A stretch of 64,000 nt of DNA, from contig VXRL01000040.1 of assembly GCA_009838515.1 (NCBI GenBank), positions 243,749-307,748 on the forward strand, written 5' to 3'. The position numbers and the translations under genes are program-made. Each line of letters begins with the position of its first letter. Positions within the stretch are counted from its first letter, which is position 1. Origin of the DNA: Terriglobia bacterium. Its GTDB lineage: Bacteria; Acidobacteriota; Terriglobia; Bryobacterales; UBA6623. The notes beneath the pieces were generated by a model. That model searched no databases. It was not told the DNA's origin and worked only from the letters and a program-made list of their open reading frames with translations. Shown piece by piece: positions 15,829 to 24,952 of the stretch.

Positions 15829-18800
15829 ATGCGCACAATCTCGATCTTGGGTTCTCTCGCTGCGTTCTTGGGCATCGCCAGCGGTGCCGACTTCGCCGCC
15901 GACATCGAGCCGATCTTTCGGGACAAGTGTTACGGCTGCCACGGGGAGCAGCAACAATTCGGCCAGCTGCGGCTCGATTCTCGCAACGTGGCTACCAGTG
16001 CCGGCCCGAGCGGGCAGCGGATCGTGCCGCACGATGCCCTGGCGAGCTCCGTCTACCAGCGCGTGGCCGGTCTGGGCGAGGGCAACCGAATGCCCATGGA
16101 CGGCCAGCTCAGCGACGCGGAGGTCGCGCTGATCAAGGCCTGGATCGAGGCCGGTGCGGTCTGGCCCCAGGGCCGGGAAGCGGACCCCTCACTGAACCAG
16201 CACTGGGCGTTCGTTCGGCCTGCGAGGCCGGAGCAGCCCGGGCTGAAGAACGGGCGGAGTGCCGCAAGTCCAATTGACAGCTTCGTGCTGGCCAGGCTGG
16301 AAGCTGAAGGCTTGGAACCGTCGCCTCCTGCGAGCAAGGAAACGCTGATCCGCCGCCTCAGCCTTGACCTGACCGGGCTGCCGCCCTCGCTCGAAGATAC
16401 CCGGCATTACCTGAACGACACGGCGCCGGGCGCCTATGGACGCTTGGTGGATCGCCTGCTCGCCTCGCCGCATTACGGCGAGCGCTGGGGCCGCATCTGG
16501 CTGGACGCTGCCCGCTATGCCGATTCTGACGGCTTTGAGAAGGACAAGCCGCGCCACGTCTGGTTCTATCGCGATTGGGTCGTTGACGCCCTCAACGCGG
16601 ACATGCCCTACGACCGCTTCGTGGTCGAGCAAGTCGCGGGCGACCTGCTGCCTGATGCGGCCCAACAGCAACGCGTCGCCACCGGCTTCCTGCGCAACTC
16701 GATGATCAACGCCGAGGGCGGGGCCAATCCAGAACAGTTCCGCATGGAGGCCATGTTTGACCGGATGGACGCCATCGGCAAGGCCGTGCTGGGCCTGACG
16801 GTGCAATGCGCGCAGTGCCACGACCACAAGTTCGACCCGATCAGCCAGGGCGACTACTACCGGATGTTCGCGTACATCAACAACTCGCACGAATCCACGC
16901 AGGCGGTCTACACCGCGGAGGAAGACAGGGTACGCAACGAGATCTTCGCGGAAATACGAGAGATCGAGGCCGGACTGCGCGAACTGAACCCGGACTGGCG
17001 CGAACGGATGGCCGAATGGGAACAGTCCGAGGCCGCCAGCCAGCCCCAATGGACCGTTCTGGACACGCACATCAAGCTGGGCAGCGGAGAGAAGTACGAA
17101 GTGCTGCCCGACAAGTCGATCCTGGCGGAAGGCTACGCGCCGACACGTAGCGTGGTCACGCCGGAGGGCCTACTAGAGCCGGGCACGGTTCGAGCTTTCC
17201 GACTCGAGCTGCTGACCGATCCGCGGCTGCCGCTCGGCGGTCCGGGCCGCTCGTTCCGCGGCACCGCCGCGTTGACAGAATTCGAAGTCGAGGTGGCGCC
17301 TGCGGACGATCCAGAGAAGTGGAAGGCGCTTAAGATCGCACGCGCCACCGCCGACGTCAACCCCGAGATGTCGATACTCGACTCCTTCCTGTTCCCGGAC
17401 AAGGACAACAAGCGCAGGATCTTGGGGGACGTCGGGTTCGCCATCGACGGCTTCGCGATGAGCGCGTGGAGCACCGATGCCGGGCCGGGCCGACGCAACA
17501 CGCCTCGCAAGGCTGTGTTCCAGCTCGCCGAAGCGCTCGAGATCGAGGAGCCCACGCTGGTCAAGTTCAAGCTTTCGATGAACCACGGCGGCTACAACTC
17601 GGACGACAACCAGTCGCTGAACTTGGGCAGGTACCGGCTTTCGCTCACGGCGGCGGAGGACGCGGAAGCCGATCCCTTGCCAAGACACGCACGGGAACTG
17701 ATCTCCCGCGGCGGCCAGCGCACGCCGGAGCAGGAAGCGGCGCTCTTCGGCTACTGGCGCACCACGGTCGCCGAGTGGGCGGAGGCCAATCGCAAGATAG
17801 AGGAGTTGTGGGGCGAATACCCAGAGGGAAGCTCCCAGCTCGTTCTGGACGAACGCCCGGCGCCGCGCATGACCAGCGTCCTCCAGCGCGGCGATTTCCT
17901 GCGCCCGACCGAGCAGGTGCGGGCCGGGGTTCCGGGATTCCTGCATCCGATGCCCGAGCGGGACGAGCTGCCGCAGCGCCTGGCGTTCGCCGAGTGGCTC
18001 GTCGACCGCGACTCGCCCACCACCGCGCGGGCCATCGTGAATCGCCTCTGGCAGGGGCATTTCGGCACGGGAATTGTCGAGACCTCCGAAGATCTTGGGC
18101 GGCAGGCAGCCGATCCGTCCCACCCGGAACTGCTGGACTGGCTGGCGGTGGAACTGATGGAGAACGACTGGAGCCTCAAGCACATGCACCGGCTGATCGT
18201 GTCTTCGGAGACCTACCGCCAATCATCCCGTGTCACGCCGAGGCTGCTAGGGCTGGACCCGAACAACCGCCTGCTGGCCCGCGGCGCGCGGTTCCGCGTC
18301 GACGGCGAGCTGGTCCGCGATATCGCCCTGGCCTCGAGCGGCTTGCTCACGGCACAGATCGGGGGCGCGCCCGTATATCCCCCGGCTCCCGAGTTCCTGT
18401 TCCAGCCGCCTGTCAGCTACGGCCCCAAGCGGTGGTACACGGCGAACGGAGCGCAGCGCTACCGCCGCTCACTGTACGCCTTCCGCTACCGCTCGTTGCC
18501 CTACCCCGTCCTCGACACCTTCGACACGCCCACCGGGAACTTCGCCTGCGTGAAGCGCGACCGCTCCAACACTCCGCTGCAGGCGCTGGTCACGCTCAAC
18601 GAGCCCGTCTTTATGGAAGCTGCCCGCGAGCTGGGCCGCAGGACGCTGAATGAGGGCGGGGCGGACGATCCGGGCCGCATCGACTACGCGTTCAAGCGCG
18701 TGCTGGCACGCGCGCCCAGCGATTCGGAGCGATCCGAACTGGCCGCCCTGCTGGGCAGCCAGCGGGAACGCCTGCAGTCCGGCGGACTTGACGCGGCCCG

Positions 18801-18924
18801 GCTGGCCTTCGGGGAACAATCGTCTGAGCCGGAGATGGCAGACGGCGAGACCGCCGAACTTGCGGCTTGGACGGCCGTTTCTCGCGTGCTGTTGAACTTG
18901 GACGAAGCGATTACGAGGGAATGA
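15829..18924 (+). CDS. PSCyt1-DUF1549-DUF1553 cytochrome c protein
   Basis: 1031 aa. A signal peptide (residues 1-20, ILGSLAAFLGIASGA) is followed by a c-type haem site CYGCH in a PSCyt1 domain (DIEPIFRDKCYGCHGEQQ). Next come DUF1549 (DLTGLPPSLEDTRHYLND; YGERWGRIWLDAARYADSDG) with a second potential haem-type motif CAQCHDHKFDPI, a long central carbohydrate-binding-like insert, and DUF1553 near the C-terminus (ARAIVNRLWQGHFGTGIVET; RDRSNTPLQALVTLNEP). Proteins of this architecture are exported and very common in Planctomycetes and Acidobacteriota; their reaction is not established, though links to polysaccharide breakdown are suggested. It is followed 3 bp later by its usual partner, DUF1501. 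Confidence 0.9.
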   Translation: MRTISILGSLAAFLGIASGADFAADIEPIFRDKCYGCHGEQQQFGQLRLDSRNVATSAGPSGQRIVPHDALASSVYQRVAGLGEGNRMPMDGQLSDAEVALIKAWIEAGAVWPQGREADPSLNQHWAFVRPARPEQPGLKNGRSAASPIDSFVLARLEAEGLEPSPPASKETLIRRLSLDLTGLPPSLEDTRHYLNDTAPGAYGRLVDRLLASPHYGERWGRIWLDAARYADSDGFEKDKPRHVWFYRDWVVDALNADMPYDRFVVEQVAGDLLPDAAQQQRVATGFLRNSMINAEGGANPEQFRMEAMFDRMDAIGKAVLGLTVQCAQCHDHKFDPISQGDYYRMFAYINNSHESTQAVYTAEEDRVRNEIFAEIREIEAGLRELNPDWRERMAEWEQSEAASQPQWTVLDTHIKLGSGEKYEVLPDKSILAEGYAPTRSVVTPEGLLEPGTVRAFRLELLTDPRLPLGGPGRSFRGTAALTEFEVEVAPADDPEKWKALKIARATADVNPEMSILDSFLFPDKDNKRRILGDVGFAIDGFAMSAWSTDAGPGRRNTPRKAVFQLAEALEIEEPTLVKFKLSMNHGGYNSDDNQSLNLGRYRLSLTAAEDAEADPLPRHARELISRGGQRTPEQEAALFGYWRTTVAEWAEANRKIEELWGEYPEGSSQLVLDERPAPRMTSVLQRGDFLRPTEQVRAGVPGFLHPMPERDELPQRLAFAEWLVDRDSPTTARAIVNRLWQGHFGTGIVETSEDLGRQAADPSHPELLDWLAVELMENDWSLKHMHRLIVSSETYRQSSRVTPRLLGLDPNNRLLARGARFRVDGELVRDIALASSGLLTAQIGGAPVYPPAPEFLFQPPVSYGPKRWYTANGAQRYRRSLYAFRYRSLPYPVLDTFDTPTGNFACVKRDRSNTPLQALVTLNEPVFMEAARELGRRTLNEGGADDPGRIDYAFKRVLARAPSDSERSELAALLGSQRERLQSGGLDAARLAFGEQSSEPEMADGETAELAAWTAVSRVLLNLDEAITRE

Positions 18925-18927
18925 CAG

Positions 18928-20325
18928 ATGTTGCGCTCGCATGCCACCACTAGCCCGCTGGCAAGGCGTTGGTTTCTGCAGCAGTGCGGCGTCGGGCTGG
19001 GAGCCGTCGCGCTGCGCGACATGCTGCAGGCAGCGGACCCGCTGGCACCGAAGCAGCCGCACCACGCCCCGACTGCCAAGAACGTGATCTTCCTGTTCAT
19101 GGGGGGCGGTCCGAGCCACCTCGAACTGTTCGACAACAAGCCGGAACTGGCCAAGCACGAGGGGACGCTGCCGCCGGCGAACCTGCTGGAAGGCTACCGC
19201 GCGGCCTTTATCGACCCCAATTCGACGCTGCTCGGGCCAAAATTCAAGTTCGCCCGGCATGGCGAGAGCGGGGCAGAGTTGTCCGAACTGATCCCGCATA
19301 CCGCCGCGATCGCCGACGACATCGCCATCGTGAAGTCCTTGGTGACCGATGCGTTCAACCACGCCCCGGCCCAAGTGATGATGAGCACCGGAACGCAGCA
19401 GTTCGGGCGGCCGTCGATGGGGGCGTGGACGCTTTACGGGCTGGGCAGCGAATCCCGCGACCTGCCGGGATTCGTGGTCTTAAGTTCAGGCCAGAAGGGC
19501 CCGAGCGGCGGCAATTCCAACTGGGGCAGCGGTTTCCTGCCGTCCATGTACCAAGGGGTGCAGTTCCGCACCAGCGGCGACCCGGTGCTGTATCTGTCCA
19601 ACCCGGCAGGCGTCGACCGCCGGCTCCAGCGCGACTCGCTGGACGCGCTCGGAAGCCTGAACAGCATGCGCTTGCGAGAAGTCGGCGACCCCGAGATCGA
19701 GACCCGGATCAGTTCCTTCGAGATGGCCTACCGCATGCAGGCGAGCACGCCGGAGCTGATGGACATTTCCCAAGAGCCCCAGCACGTGCTCGACATGTAC
19801 GGGGCCGAGCCGGGACGTCCATCATTCGCCAACAACTGCGTCCTGGCGCGCAGGCTAGTCGAACGGGGCGTACGCTTCGTGGAACTGTTCCACGAGTCGT
19901 GGGACCAGCACGGGGCCCTCATCTCTGGCCTGAAAAAGAACTGCCGGGACACCGACAAGGCCAGCGCCGCCTTGGTGAGCGACCTCAAGCAGCGCGGCTT
20001 GCTGGAAGATACGCTGGTGCTCTGGGGCGGCGAGTTCGGGCGCACACCGATGGTACAGGGCGGCACTGACGATGGCCGCGACCACCATCCCAACGCCTTC
20101 ACGATGTGGATGGCGGGGGGCGGCACCAGACCCGGCGTCACGATCGGCAAGAGCGACGAGCTGGGCTTTAACGTGGTCGAGGACAAGGTACACGTGCATG
20201 ACCTGCATGCCACCATCTTGCACCTGTTGGGATTCGACCACACACGGCTGACCTACCGCTTCCAAGGGCGCGACTTCCGTCTCACGGACGTGGCCGGCGA
20301 GGTAGCGCAGAAGCTGCTCGCGTAG
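18928..20325 (+). CDS. DUF1501 protein, Tat-exported (sulfatase-like fold)
   Basis: 465 aa, starting 3 bp after the stop of the PSCyt1/PSD1 gene. An N-terminal twin-arginine-like signal ([19 protein letters not shown]) is followed by the family block [20 protein letters not shown]. Further on are [13 protein letters not shown] and [20 protein letters not shown], which carry the metal-binding-like Asp/His residues of the alkaline phosphatase/sulfatase superfamily. It is the near-universal neighbour of DUF1549/DUF1553 proteins, so the two probably form one exported system of unknown substrate. Confidence 0.9.
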   Translation: MLRSHATTSPLARRWFLQQCGVGLGAVALRDMLQAADPLAPKQPHHAPTAKNVIFLFMGGGPSHLELFDNKPELAKHEGTLPPANLLEGYRAAFIDPNSTLLGPKFKFARHGESGAELSELIPHTAAIADDIAIVKSLVTDAFNHAPAQVMMSTGTQQFGRPSMGAWTLYGLGSESRDLPGFVVLSSGQKGPSGGNSNWGSGFLPSMYQGVQFRTSGDPVLYLSNPAGVDRRLQRDSLDALGSLNSMRLREVGDPEIETRISSFEMAYRMQASTPELMDISQEPQHVLDMYGAEPGRPSFANNCVLARRLVERGVRFVELFHESWDQHGALISGLKKNCRDTDKASAALVSDLKQRGLLEDTLVLWGGEFGRTPMVQGGTDDGRDHHPNAFTMWMAGGGTRPGVTIGKSDELGFNVVEDKVHVHDLHATILHLLGFDHTRLTYRFQGRDFRLTDVAGEVAQKLLA

Positions 20326-20383
20326 GCGCGGGCCAGCCGCGGCATACGTGCCGTCCGATGATCTCGGCGGCGCCAGGATCCCG

Positions 20384-20707
20384 CTACTGCTGGCGGCTCA
20401 GACGCGCCTTGACCCGCCTGACCAGCTTCAGGATCTCCTCGGCCTTGCGCACGCTGCCCAGATCGACCGTGTGGAACTCGTTCTTCTCGATCTCTCGCTG
20501 GAGCTCGGTGGCTAGCTCCACTACCCGCGCCATGTCCGTCCTGGACTTGTCAGCATCATTCTTGAGCGTGATCAGCGCGCGCGAGCGGCCGTCCGGCAAG
20601 GTCTCCGGGATCCTGCCGGGGCTGCGCCTGAAACTACCGTCCCTGCGTTGCGCGGCAGCGGGCGCGACCAACGCCAGCAGGGCGATCCAACGGCGTGTCA
20701 TGAACAC
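20384..20707 (-). CDS. Small secreted hypothetical protein
   Basis: 107 aa from a GTG at 20707 (ATG two codons in is the alternative). A short signal peptide (MTRRWIALLALVAPAAAQ) precedes a charged helical domain rich in Arg, Glu and Lys (MARVVELATELQREIEKNEF). That region might form a coiled coil. TATCAT (20713-20718, minus strand) lies 5 nt before the GTG. I do not recognise the family. It is divergent from the ferredoxin gene. Confidence 0.6.
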   Translation of the reverse strand: MFMTRRWIALLALVAPAAAQRRDGSFRRSPGRIPETLPDGRSRALITLKNDADKSRTDMARVVELATELQREIEKNEFHTVDLGSVRKAEEILKLVRRVKARLSRQQ

Positions 20708-20767
20708 GCTTCATGATACTCTCAAGGAAGGGGAAGCTTGTGCTTCGGCACCCTGATGGCGTTGTGC

Positions 20768-20773
20768 TAGACT
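20768..20773 (+). promoter_or_regulatory. Candidate extended -10 of the ferredoxin gene
   Basis: TAGACT preceded by TGC (TGTGCTAGACT), an extended -10. It gives a leader of about 80 nt, which ends in a strong Shine-Dalgarno (GGGGGAGAGGG, 11-12 nt before the ATG at 20863). Confidence 0.4.
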
Positions 20774-20862
20774 CGTTCGTTGCAGCCGAGGCGGCCGCTC
20801 TCGAGCGGTGGCGGCTGGCGAGTCAGCAGGTAGTTGGAGTCTTTGGGGGAGAGGGATAAACA

Positions 20863-21120
20863 ATGGCCTATATCATCGCGGAACCGTGCATCGGTACCAA
20901 GGACACTGCGTGTGTAGACGCCTGTCCTGTCGACTGCATCCACCCGAAGTCGGATGAGGACGATTTCGACACGGAAGAGATGCTCTACATCGATCCCGAG
21001 GAGTGCATCGACTGTGGCGCGTGCGTGCCGGTCTGCCCTGTTTCGGCGATCTTTGCGGAAGAAGATCTTCCCGACGAGTGGATCGACTTCACCGAGCGCA
21101 ACGCCGCCTACTACGAGTAG
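20863..21120 (+). CDS. Ferredoxin, 7Fe/8Fe type
   Basis: 85 aa. N-terminal motif C9-x7-C17-x3-C21-x3-C25 (PCIGTKDTACVDACPVDC) and a second classical motif CIDCGACVPVCP. This is the spacing of bacterial ferredoxins carrying a [3Fe-4S] or [4Fe-4S] plus a [4Fe-4S] cluster. The C-terminus is acidic (EEDLPDEWIDF), typical of small soluble electron carriers. It carries one of the strongest ribosome binding sites in the window, as expected for an abundant protein. Its redox partner is not identifiable from the neighbours. Confidence 0.93.
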   Translation: MAYIIAEPCIGTKDTACVDACPVDCIHPKSDEDDFDTEEMLYIDPEECIDCGACVPVCPVSAIFAEEDLPDEWIDFTERNAAYYE

Positions 21121-21133
21121 GCGGCTCTCCCGG

Positions 21134-21150
21134 ACCGGCTTAGCGCCGGT
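21134..21150 (+). terminator. Hairpin after the ferredoxin gene
   Basis: ACCGGC and GCCGGT form a 6-bp GC-rich stem with a 5-nt loop, 14 bp after the stop. No T-run follows, so it is a weak candidate for termination between two convergent genes. Confidence 0.35.
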
Positions 21151-21208
21151 GCCGGGTATTTGAGGCGGGCCGACGGGCCAGCACCTGCGGTCACGGTCGC
21201 CCGCCGGA

Positions 21209-21631
21209 TTACTCTTCCTTCTTCTTGTGGACGTCGTGGCAGGTCTTGCATCCAGCTGACATTGCCTTCAGACCCTTGTTGTAGCCATCGGCGTCCATGC
21301 GATACGCCCCCATCATGGCACCCTGGGCAGCCTCGATGACCTGCTTCGCGCCATCGCTCCATGCGTCATCCTTGATACGGCCGTCCATCAGGACCAGCTG
21401 ACTGGCCTCTGTCACCATGGCGATGGCACCGAACGCCTTCTGCCATTGCTCCTTGTCGGCCGGTCCGCCGGCTTCGCGGTACTCCTTGATCTTGGCCATG
21501 GCGGGCTTGACCATGTACTCCATCAACGTTTGGACGGCCGCAGTCTTCTTGTACGCATGCCCTTCGTCGTTGGCGTAGCTAGTTCCGGCCATCGCGCAAG
21601 TGATGATGGCTACGGTCCAGATCTTCCTCAT
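21209..21631 (-). CDS. Small periplasmic c-type cytochrome, cytochrome c'-like
   Basis: 140 aa from ATG 21631. Signal peptide (residues 1-20, ending TSYAND), then a mostly helical domain with one haem site near the C-terminus (CKTCHDVHKKK). A single CxxCH close to the C-terminus of a four-helix-bundle-sized protein is the layout of cytochrome c'/c556. GGGGAGG lies 6-7 nt before the ATG, a clear Shine-Dalgarno. A TATAAT at 21698-21703 (minus strand) marks a promoter with a leader of about 60 nt, so this gene is leadered, unlike many neighbours. Confidence 0.82.
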   Translation of the reverse strand: MRKIWTVAIITCAMAGTSYANDEGHAYKKTAAVQTLMEYMVKPAMAKIKEYREAGGPADKEQWQKAFGAIAMVTEASQLVLMDGRIKDDAWSDGAKQVIEAAQGAMMGAYRMDADGYNKGLKAMSAGCKTCHDVHKKKEE

Positions 21632-21697
21632 TCGTTGCCTCCCCAGTCTTGAATGATTGGAGCGGACACGCTCGGTGCCCAGCTCTGCTCCCGTAGA

Positions 21698-21703
21698 ATT
21701 ATA
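21698..21703 (-). promoter_or_regulatory. Consensus -10 of the cytochrome gene
   Basis: TATAAT on the minus strand, 66 nt upstream of the start at 21631. It is within a locally AT-rich stretch and fits a standard leadered transcript with a Shine-Dalgarno sequence. Confidence 0.5.
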
Positions 21704-21832
21704 TCGAAAGTGCCAATCGAGGCTGATCCAGCAAGCCGTTGGGGGCACGAACGGTCTGCCCGCGCCGACCGGCCCGAACAGCCGGGCTGCTGCGGCACGA
21801 AACACCCCAAGCAGTCCTACCCAGCACGTAGC

Positions 21833-23449
21833 TCACCGCCACGAACGTTCGCGTGCCGCTAGGAACTCGTCCCCCTGCTTCCAGGTCGGAAGGTCCGGCT
21901 GGTCGGCGACGATCCTGCCCAGCTCGAACCCGAAACGCGCCAGGTCCGCAATTCCAGCGAAGTCCCAGTCCTCTCGGAACTCGTCCGAAGGCTGGTGATA
22001 GTGGCTCGCGCGATACTGAGCGACCCTCTCGTCGCCCCATCCGCCGGGCCGGCCCGGATACTTGGAACCGCTCTTGACCGAGAACGCGGGCACGCCGTGC
22101 TTGGCCAAGCTGAACTGGTCCGAGCGGTAGTAATAGCCCTGCTCAGGATGCGCATCGGGCGTCAGAGAGAAGCCAAACTCGGCCGCCAGTGCCTCGACTG
22201 TCGCGCTGAGACTCGTGCGCTCATACCCAGGCAGCGACAGATCGCTCGTCTTGCCAAAAGGGAACAGGCCGTCGAAGTTGAGGTTCACGGCGGTCTTGCC
22301 CATCGCCACCACCGGGTTGGCTGCGTAGTACGCTGATCCCAGCAGCCCGCTCTCCTCCGCGCCGACGAACGCGAACAAGACCGTGCGAGCCGGCGCGGAC
22401 GCCAGTTCCCCGAGCGCTTGCGCGATGCCGAGCAACACCGCGCAGCCGGTTGCGTTGTCCACGGCCCCGTTGTAGATGCGATCGTCCCCCTCCCCGCGCA
22501 TGCCGATGTGATCCCAGTGGGCCGTGTAGAGCACTGCCTCGTCTGCCAATTCCGGATCGCTCCCTCGGAAGCTTGCCAAGACATTGCGGGTAAGGATCGG
22601 CACGATCGAGCTGCGCAGATCGACCTGGGCCCGGACTGCCAGCTCTATGGGCGCAAAGTCCTTTCGGTTGGCCGCATCGAGCAATTCGGCCAGCGTCATC
22701 TCCCGGGCGACCGGTGAGGACCGAAACAGACGCTCGGCCGCTTCCGACGAGATCCAGCCGGCCAGTGCCAGCTTGGACTCGCCCGGCTTGGCCTCGACGT
22801 AGGGCTGGCCGCCGCTCCACGAATTTCGCACGACGTCCCAGGGATAGCCCGCGGTCTCGTCGGTGTGGACTATGAGCACCCCGGCGGCACCGCGCCGGGC
22901 AGCCTCCTCAAACTTGAACGTCCAGCGTCCGTAGTACGTAAGGGCCTTGCCGCCGAAGAAGGCAGCGTCGTCGGAGGGCGGCTCGTTCGTGAAGAGCACC
23001 AGGAGCTTGCCGCCGACATCGACTCCCTTGAAATCATCCCATTCGAACTCCGGTGCTGTGATGCCGTGCCCCACGAAGACCACGTCGGCGTCAAACACTT
23101 CCCGGCCGGTCTGCCGCTCATTGTTGCCGACATACTCGCTCAAGGGCTCTAATTCGCGCCCGGCCAAGCGCACGCTGGAACTGCTCTGGGTCCTGATTTC
23201 AACCAGCGGCACGGTCTGGAAGTAAGTGCCGCTCTCGCCGGCGGGTTGCGCACCCGCCAACTCCAGCTGGGTGGCCAAGTATTCGATCGTCAATTCCTCG
23301 CCGCGCCCGCCCACTCCGCGCCCTTCAAACAGGTCGCTGGAAAGGAACCGCACATGCGGCGCAATGTCATCGGGCGCGATCGAGCCTTCGTCAGGCGCTT
23401 CGCCCGCACACCCTGTGCCAAGCAAGACAAGTGCGACTAGCCAGCGCAT
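21833..23449 (-). CDS. M28-family metallopeptidase lipoprotein with PA domain
   Basis: 538 aa. A lipoprotein signal with a lipobox-like LLGTGC at residues 9-14 places it on the cell envelope. A protease-associated insert (about 120-290) precedes the zinc aminopeptidase core. Zinc-binding motifs visible in order are YTAHWDHIG, NGAVDNATGCAVLL, FVGAEESGLLGS, and a late SVKSGSKYPGRP/YHQPSDE histidine segment. The enzyme would release amino acids from peptides outside the cytoplasm. It lies 48 bp downstream of the GlcD-like gene on the same strand. TAGCAT about 9 nt before the start may be a -10. Confidence 0.88.
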   Translation of the reverse strand: MRWLVALVLLGTGCAGEAPDEGSIAPDDIAPHVRFLSSDLFEGRGVGGRGEELTIEYLATQLELAGAQPAGESGTYFQTVPLVEIRTQSSSSVRLAGRELEPLSEYVGNNERQTGREVFDADVVFVGHGITAPEFEWDDFKGVDVGGKLLVLFTNEPPSDDAAFFGGKALTYYGRWTFKFEEAARRGAAGVLIVHTDETAGYPWDVVRNSWSGGQPYVEAKPGESKLALAGWISSEAAERLFRSSPVAREMTLAELLDAANRKDFAPIELAVRAQVDLRSSIVPILTRNVLASFRGSDPELADEAVLYTAHWDHIGMRGEGDDRIYNGAVDNATGCAVLLGIAQALGELASAPARTVLFAFVGAEESGLLGSAYYAANPVVAMGKTAVNLNFDGLFPFGKTSDLSLPGYERTSLSATVEALAAEFGFSLTPDAHPEQGYYYRSDQFSLAKHGVPAFSVKSGSKYPGRPGGWGDERVAQYRASHYHQPSDEFREDWDFAGIADLARFGFELGRIVADQPDLPTWKQGDEFLAARERSWR

Positions 23450-23497
23450 GACAGGCAGATGCTACCAGAAGCGCGAATGCGGCGCAGCACGCGAGTG

Positions 23498-24931
23498 CTA
23501 CCAGACGACCGCTTTGTGGGGGGCGGCAGGCGGACGGATCTCCAAGCAGCCCTTGCCCGTTGGCAAGATCTTGCCTGGGTTCAGGCGCCCGTCCGGATTG
23601 AAGATGCGCATCAGCCGCTCCATCTGGTCCAAGCTGTCCTCGGCGAAGAGGAGTGGCATCAGTTCGTTCTTCTCCATGCCCACGCCATGCTCTCCCGTGA
23701 TCGCTCCGCCCACTTCGATGCAATACTTGAGGATGTCCTCCCCTGCCGCGCGGGTGCGCCTAGTCTCGTCCTCACTGCGGGGGTCGAACAGGATGATGGG
23801 ATGCATGTTGCCATCCCCGGCGTGGAAGATGTTGCTGATCGTCAGGCCGTACTTTTCTGAAACTCGGTGGATGTGCCGCAGCGTGTCGGCGATACGCGTG
23901 CGGGGGACGACGCCGTCCTGCACGTAATAGGTCGGGCTCACCCTCCCGACTGCTCCGAACGCGTTCTTGCGACCCTTCCAGAGCAGGGCCCGCTCCTCGG
24001 GACTCTTCGCAACGCGCACCTCGCGCGCGCCGGTCTGCAGGCACACCGAGTTGACTAGCTCCAGCTGCTCGGCGACGCCCTCGCGCACACCCTCGAGCTC
24101 GATCAGCAGCACCGCTTCGGCGTCCAGCGGAAACCCGGCGTGAGTCGCTTCCTCGACCATGCGGAGCATGACGCCGTCCATCATTTCCACCGCCGCCGGC
24201 GTGACGGCTCGAGCCGTGATCTCGGCCACCGTGTCGGCAGCATCGTCCGCTCGGTCGTAGATCGCCAGCAGCGTCTCCACCGCCTCGCTGGCACGCATCA
24301 GCCTGACGATGACCTTGGTCACTAGGGCCATCGTTCCCTCGGAACCGGTCAGCAGCCCTGTGATGTCGTAGCCCGGCAGGTCCTGCTCCTTCCCGCCCAC
24401 CTGCAGCACAGTGCCGTCGGGCAAGACTGCCTCTATGCCCAACACGTGGTTGGTGGTCACGCCGTAGATCAACGTATGCGGGCCACCGGCGTTCTCGGCA
24501 ACGTTGCCACCGATGGTGCAGGCCTTCTGCGACGAAGGGTCAGGCGCGTAATAGTAGCCGTGTCCTTGAACGGCGCGAGTGATGTCCAAGTTCACAACAC
24601 CGGGCTGGACCACAGCGCATTCGTTCTCGAGATCGATCTCGAGAATCTTGTTCATGCGCGCGAAACCAATCATGATCCCGCCCCGGGTCGGGATCACGCC
24701 CCCGCTCAGTCCGGTGCCGGCTCCCCGCCCCACGATGGGGAGGTCGTGGTCGGCCGCGACGCGCACGATCTCAACGACGTCTTCGGTGCGCCGGGGAAAG
24801 ACCACGCATTCGGGACGGCCCTTATCGATGCTGCCGTCGTACTCGTACAGCAGTAGGTCTTGGTCCCGGTGCAAGACTGCACGCTCGCCAACGGCTAGCT
24901 CCAGGGCACGCAGGGCTGATTGCGGAAGCAC
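23498..24931 (-). CDS. glcD: FAD-linked oxidase, glycolate oxidase subunit GlcD-like
   Basis: 477 aa from a GTG at 24931. The FAD_binding_4 (PCMH/VAO) domain is visible as VGRGAGTGLSGGVIPTRGG and PDPSSQKACTIGGNVAENAG. The C-terminal cap ends with the conserved HAGDGNMHPIILFDP and GEHGVGMEKNELM motifs. Members oxidise glycolate or D-lactate and pass electrons to GlcE/GlcF; neither partner gene is next to it. TACCAT (24938-24943, minus strand) is exactly 6 nt before the GTG, again leaderless-like, though only 21 bp separate it from the upstream gene. D-lactate dehydrogenase is the alternative identity. Confidence 0.88.
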   Translation of the reverse strand: MLPQSALRALELAVGERAVLHRDQDLLLYEYDGSIDKGRPECVVFPRRTEDVVEIVRVAADHDLPIVGRGAGTGLSGGVIPTRGGIMIGFARMNKILEIDLENECAVVQPGVVNLDITRAVQGHGYYYAPDPSSQKACTIGGNVAENAGGPHTLIYGVTTNHVLGIEAVLPDGTVLQVGGKEQDLPGYDITGLLTGSEGTMALVTKVIVRLMRASEAVETLLAIYDRADDAADTVAEITARAVTPAAVEMMDGVMLRMVEEATHAGFPLDAEAVLLIELEGVREGVAEQLELVNSVCLQTGAREVRVAKSPEERALLWKGRKNAFGAVGRVSPTYYVQDGVVPRTRIADTLRHIHRVSEKYGLTISNIFHAGDGNMHPIILFDPRSEDETRRTRAAGEDILKYCIEVGGAITGEHGVGMEKNELMPLLFAEDSLDQMERLMRIFNPDGRLNPGKILPTGKGCLEIRPPAAPHKAVVW

Positions 24932-24952
24932 GATCCTATGGTAGTTGAAGCC